The notes under the pieces: model-generated
Told to the model about the DNA's origin: nothing
Databases searched by the model: none
What the model saw: only the letters and a program-made list of their open reading frames with translations
Translations under genes and position numbers: made by a program
From: Alkalihalobacterium alkalinitrilicum
GTDB taxonomy: Bacteria > Bacillota > Bacilli > Bacillales > Bacillaceae_F
DNA: 64,000 bases
NCBI RefSeq assembly: GCF_002019605.1
Contig: NZ_KV917368.1
Location: 2,883,517-2,947,516, forward strand
Direction: 5' to 3'
In this document: one piece after another, positions 61,723 through 64,000 of the stretch
Numbering within the stretch: position 1 is the first letter of the stretch
Layout: the number at the start of each line of letters is the position of its first letter

Positions 61723-62451
61723 CTATAATTTCTGTACAGTTTCTTCTGGTTTCCTTATTAAGTACCATTGCTCTCGTGCCATTTCTAGTACTTTTTTCTC
61801 CTGATCTTTTTCACGGTGTTGAATCACTCTAGAAAAATACTTGATTGCATTTGCATTCAAACCTATCCTCCTATTTAATTCCCCCAACAAATAAATGATT
61901 CTTATTTCAGTTAATTGTGTTCCAATAAAATCAGATTGTTGATATGAATTCTCGTATTCATCTATAGCTAAACGCAGAAAACGTTTTTCTTGCTCGTTAT
62001 TTTCTTTTATCCGGTATAACCAACCTAGCCTGAGATAAAGTCCTGCCAAAACAATATGTTTCTCTTTTTTCAATATCCCAGAAAACACTGCTAATTTATA
62101 GGTTACAATAGCTTCGTTAAGCGATCGTTCCCTTCCAAAGTTTCTCGGTATCCAATGCGCTGACAATTCATTCATCACTTTGTCTTTAGCCCCTGGTGAA
62201 AAATAATTAGAGAATTGGTCTGTAGCGGAAAAACCACAGTCAGGACAAACGTGGACCTCATATAAGTACGGATTGTGTTCAAGGTCTTTATACACTGTAA
62301 AAAAGTCACTTTCTGTTTTGATTGCTCTAATATACCTAGTCCGTAGTCGTTTAGTAGAATACTTCTTTTCACAACATAAACAAATAATTTCCTTATCGTA
62401 TAAGGGATCTATTCCATTAATCAATGATTTCACCCGCTCATCTTTTTGCAT
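61723..62451 (-). CDS. DUF2225 protein with zinc knuckle and TPR-like repeats
   Basis: The 242-residue soluble protein has CLCC (about 24-27) and CPDCG (about 69-73), consistent with one zinc site. Helical pairs resembling tetratricopeptide repeats fill the C-terminal 130 residues (LAGLYLRLGWLYR, IYLLGELNRRIGL NANAIKYFSRVI). DUF2225 is widespread in Firmicutes and of unknown function. The ribosome site is weak (AGAAGA). Divergent from glgB. Confidence 0.82.
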   Translation of the reverse strand: MQKDERVKSLINGIDPLYDKEIICLCCEKKYSTKRLRTRYIRAIKTESDFFTVYKDLEHNPYLYEVHVCPDCGFSATDQFSNYFSPGAKDKVMNELSAHWIPRNFGRERSLNEAIVTYKLAVFSGILKKEKHIVLAGLYLRLGWLYRIKENNEQEKRFLRLAIDEYENSYQQSDFIGTQLTEIRIIYLLGELNRRIGLNANAIKYFSRVIQHREKDQEKKVLEMAREQWYLIRKPEETVQKL

Positions 62452-62636
62452 TCTTCTTTTATTTTAGTATAAAACCACCAAAACTTTCTACCTGGTAAAT
62501 GTCTTTTTATAAATCTTTCGGACTATATATTCAACTTATTATGACAAATTGATTTGTTTTTCGTTCTTCTGGTGTTTCCGTCCTTCTTTCTTTCGTCAAC
62601 ACAAATAGAATTTTGTTAGATTTTGTAACATAGTCT

Positions 62637-62658
62637 TTGAAAATTTACATAATTTCAA
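62637..62658. promoter_or_regulatory. Inverted repeat upstream of glgB
   Basis: TTGAAAATT and AATTTCAA face each other around a short centre, 72-93 nt before the glgB start in a 278-nt AT-rich divergent promoter region. An operator role is only suggested by position. Confidence 0.35.
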
Positions 62659-62729
62659 AAAGGGTTTCTTTTTATTTTGTAGAAAACGTAAATTAAAGAA
62701 TTTATTTCTAGAAAGGTTGTAGGTGCCAC

Positions 62730-64000
62730 TTGCAAACAGAAAAGCTTAGTGAATACGATCTCTACTTATTTCAACAAGGCAACCTATTTTATAGCTACAA
62801 AACACTTGGAGCTCACCTTTGTAAAAAAGATGAGGTAGAAGGGGTACGTTTTGCAATTTGGGCCCCTAATGCTGAAGCCGTATATATTGTAGGCGATTTT
62901 AATAATTGGAATGGATTAAACCACTCGATGCATAAAATAAATGAGTCAGGTATTTGGTGGGGCTTTATTCCAAACCTTTCAGAGGGAACGGTCTATAAAT
63001 ACGAAATTCATTCCAAGCAAGGGAAAGTTGTTCTAAAGTCAGACCCCTATGCCTTCTACTCCGAACTCCGTCCACAAACGGCCTCCATTGTAACTGATTT
63101 AAACCACTATAGTTGGGGAGATGAAGTATGGCAAAAAGAAAAACAAGCTAGAAATTTATTAAATGAACCGTTGCTCATCTATGAAGTTCACCTTGGATCA
63201 TGGAAACTTAAAGAAAATGGTGAACTTTATACATATCGAGAATTAGCAACTACACTAATTGATTATGTTAAAGAGATGGGGTATACCCATATTGAAATAC
63301 TACCTATTACAGAACATCCTTATGATCGTTCTTGGGGATACCAAACAACAGGCTTTTTTTCAGTAACAAGCCGATATGGGACTCCTGAAGATTTCATGTA
63401 CTTCGTGGATCAATGTCATCAAAACGGAATTGGAGTTTTATTAGATTGGGTTCCAAGCCACTTTTGTAAAGACGATCACGGACTTCGTTTATTCGATGGT
63501 GAACCACTCTACGAGTATGCGGATGAACGAAAAGCAGAAAAAAAAGGTTGGGGGACTTTGTCCTTTGATTTTGGTCGTTCTGAAGTACAAAGCTTTTTAA
63601 TTTCCAATGCATTTTTCTGGCTAGATATGTTCCATATTGATGGTCTTCGAGTAGATGCAGTTTCCAGTATGCTCTATTTAAATTTCGGCAGAGAAGATGA
63701 AGAAAAAATTTACAATCAATATGGTGGCGAAGAAAATATAGAAGCTATTCAATTTCTAAGAAAACTAAACGAGTCAATTTTTCAAGTTTTTCCTAACACA
63801 TACATGATGGCAGAAGAATCTTCCTCTTGGCCATTAGTGAGTGCACCAACATATGTTGGTGGATTAGGGTTTAACTACAAATGGAATATGGGCTGGATGA
63901 ACGATATGCTCCGCTATATGGAGATCGAACCAGTCCACCGAAAATGGCATCACCAATTAATCACCTTTTCATTTTTTTATGCTTTCTCAGAAAATTTTAT
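62730..64000 (+). CDS. glgB: 1,4-alpha-glucan branching enzyme, 5' part
   Basis: The frame is open to the right edge (423 codons visible of roughly 640). The product forms alpha-1,6 branches in glycogen. A CBM48 domain (about 35-120, VYIVGDFNNWNG) precedes the GH13 barrel, with DWVPSHFCKDDHG, the nucleophile D in HIDGLRVDAVSSM and the acid E in YMMAEESSSWP. It aligns with B. subtilis GlgB throughout. TTG 62730 follows AGGTG. The rest of the glycogen operon probably lies to the right. Confidence 0.93.
   Translation, partial: MQTEKLSEYDLYLFQQGNLFYSYKTLGAHLCKKDEVEGVRFAIWAPNAEAVYIVGDFNNWNGLNHSMHKINESGIWWGFIPNLSEGTVYKYEIHSKQGKVVLKSDPYAFYSELRPQTASIVTDLNHYSWGDEVWQKEKQARNLLNEPLLIYEVHLGSWKLKENGELYTYRELATTLIDYVKEMGYTHIEILPITEHPYDRSWGYQTTGFFSVTSRYGTPEDFMYFVDQCHQNGIGVLLDWVPSHFCKDDHGLRLFDGEPLYEYADERKAEKKGWGTLSFDFGRSEVQSFLISNAFFWLDMFHIDGLRVDAVSSMLYLNFGREDEEKIYNQYGGEENIEAIQFLRKLNESIFQVFPNTYMMAEESSSWPLVSAPTYVGGLGFNYKWNMGWMNDMLRYMEIEPVHRKWHHQLITFSFFYAFSENF

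Noticed and set aside
1-64000. tRNA, rRNA or riboswitch genes
   Set aside because: No cloverleaf, rRNA-like stretch or recognisable T-box, SAM, TPP, FMN or similar conserved riboswitch core was seen on either strand.

Overview
This window is chromosomal DNA from a low-GC, endospore-forming member of the Bacillaceae. Evidence for this includes an α/β-type SASP, spoVR, yhaL, yheD/yheE, several YjcZ-type miniproteins, AGGAGG ribosome sites, frequent TTG/GTG starts, and gene order following the Bacillus subtilis yha/yhe region. The genus cannot be fixed from the sequence alone. No rRNA, tRNA, CRISPR array or prophage was seen.

Layout. (1) 1-8,700: hit, serC, a yhaH copy broken by an in-frame stop, scoC/hpr, yhaI, small membrane proteins, three YjcZ-like miniproteins around prsA, yhaL and yhaM. 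(2) 8,768-18,827: a CssRS-like secretion-stress two-component system, the yhaO-yhaN nuclease/ATPase pair, a yidC paralogue preceded by a probable MifM-like arrest peptide, and the YhaPQ ABC exporter. (3) 19,000-27,700: yhzD, yhaX, yheA, yheB, yheD-like, yheE, a peroxiredoxin, an IS1182-type insertion sequence with a nonsense-mutated transposase, and an SASP gene. (4) 27,800-38,000: a leucine/isovalerate degradation operon in the order of B. subtilis yngJIHGFE (isovaleryl-CoA dehydrogenase, acyl-CoA ligase, methylcrotonyl-CoA carboxylase, HMG-CoA lyase, methylglutaconyl-CoA hydratase) plus an acetoacetate/acetate-type CoA ligase. (5) 38,186-45,270: a Liv-type ABC importer operon with an acyl-CoA synthetase inside it, read from a near-consensus promoter carrying a palindrome and a cre site. 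(6) 45,500-55,400: lemA-htpX, a Na+ symporter, two sensor kinases, a YueD-like reductase, an aminotransferase, spoVR. (7) 55,500-64,000: an arsR regulon with a tiny Cys-rich protein, pgcA, a FixH/YtkA-like protein, yhcX, a CheX-like protein, a DUF2225 protein and the 5' part of glgB.

How the parts work together. The left third is rich in protein-export quality control (PrsA, CssRS, YidC with a MifM-like monitor, ScoC; HtpX further right). The middle is a carbon-scavenging block. Its Liv-type importer, three CoA ligases and leucine/isovalerate pathway probably share carbon catabolite control, because three sequences match the cre consensus in front of or inside these units.

The most notable observations are: the 93-residue membrane peptide whose last codons form a hairpin that hides the yidC Shine-Dalgarno sequence; three identical-form ATCAA-N6-TTGAT boxes that tie an orphan arsR to a 67-residue protein ending in two Cys pairs; a multi-hairpin dispersed repeat (three copies) and a second hairpin repeat family, most copies lying within about 20 nt of a stop codon; and an identical 21-nt segment upstream of both catabolic operons.
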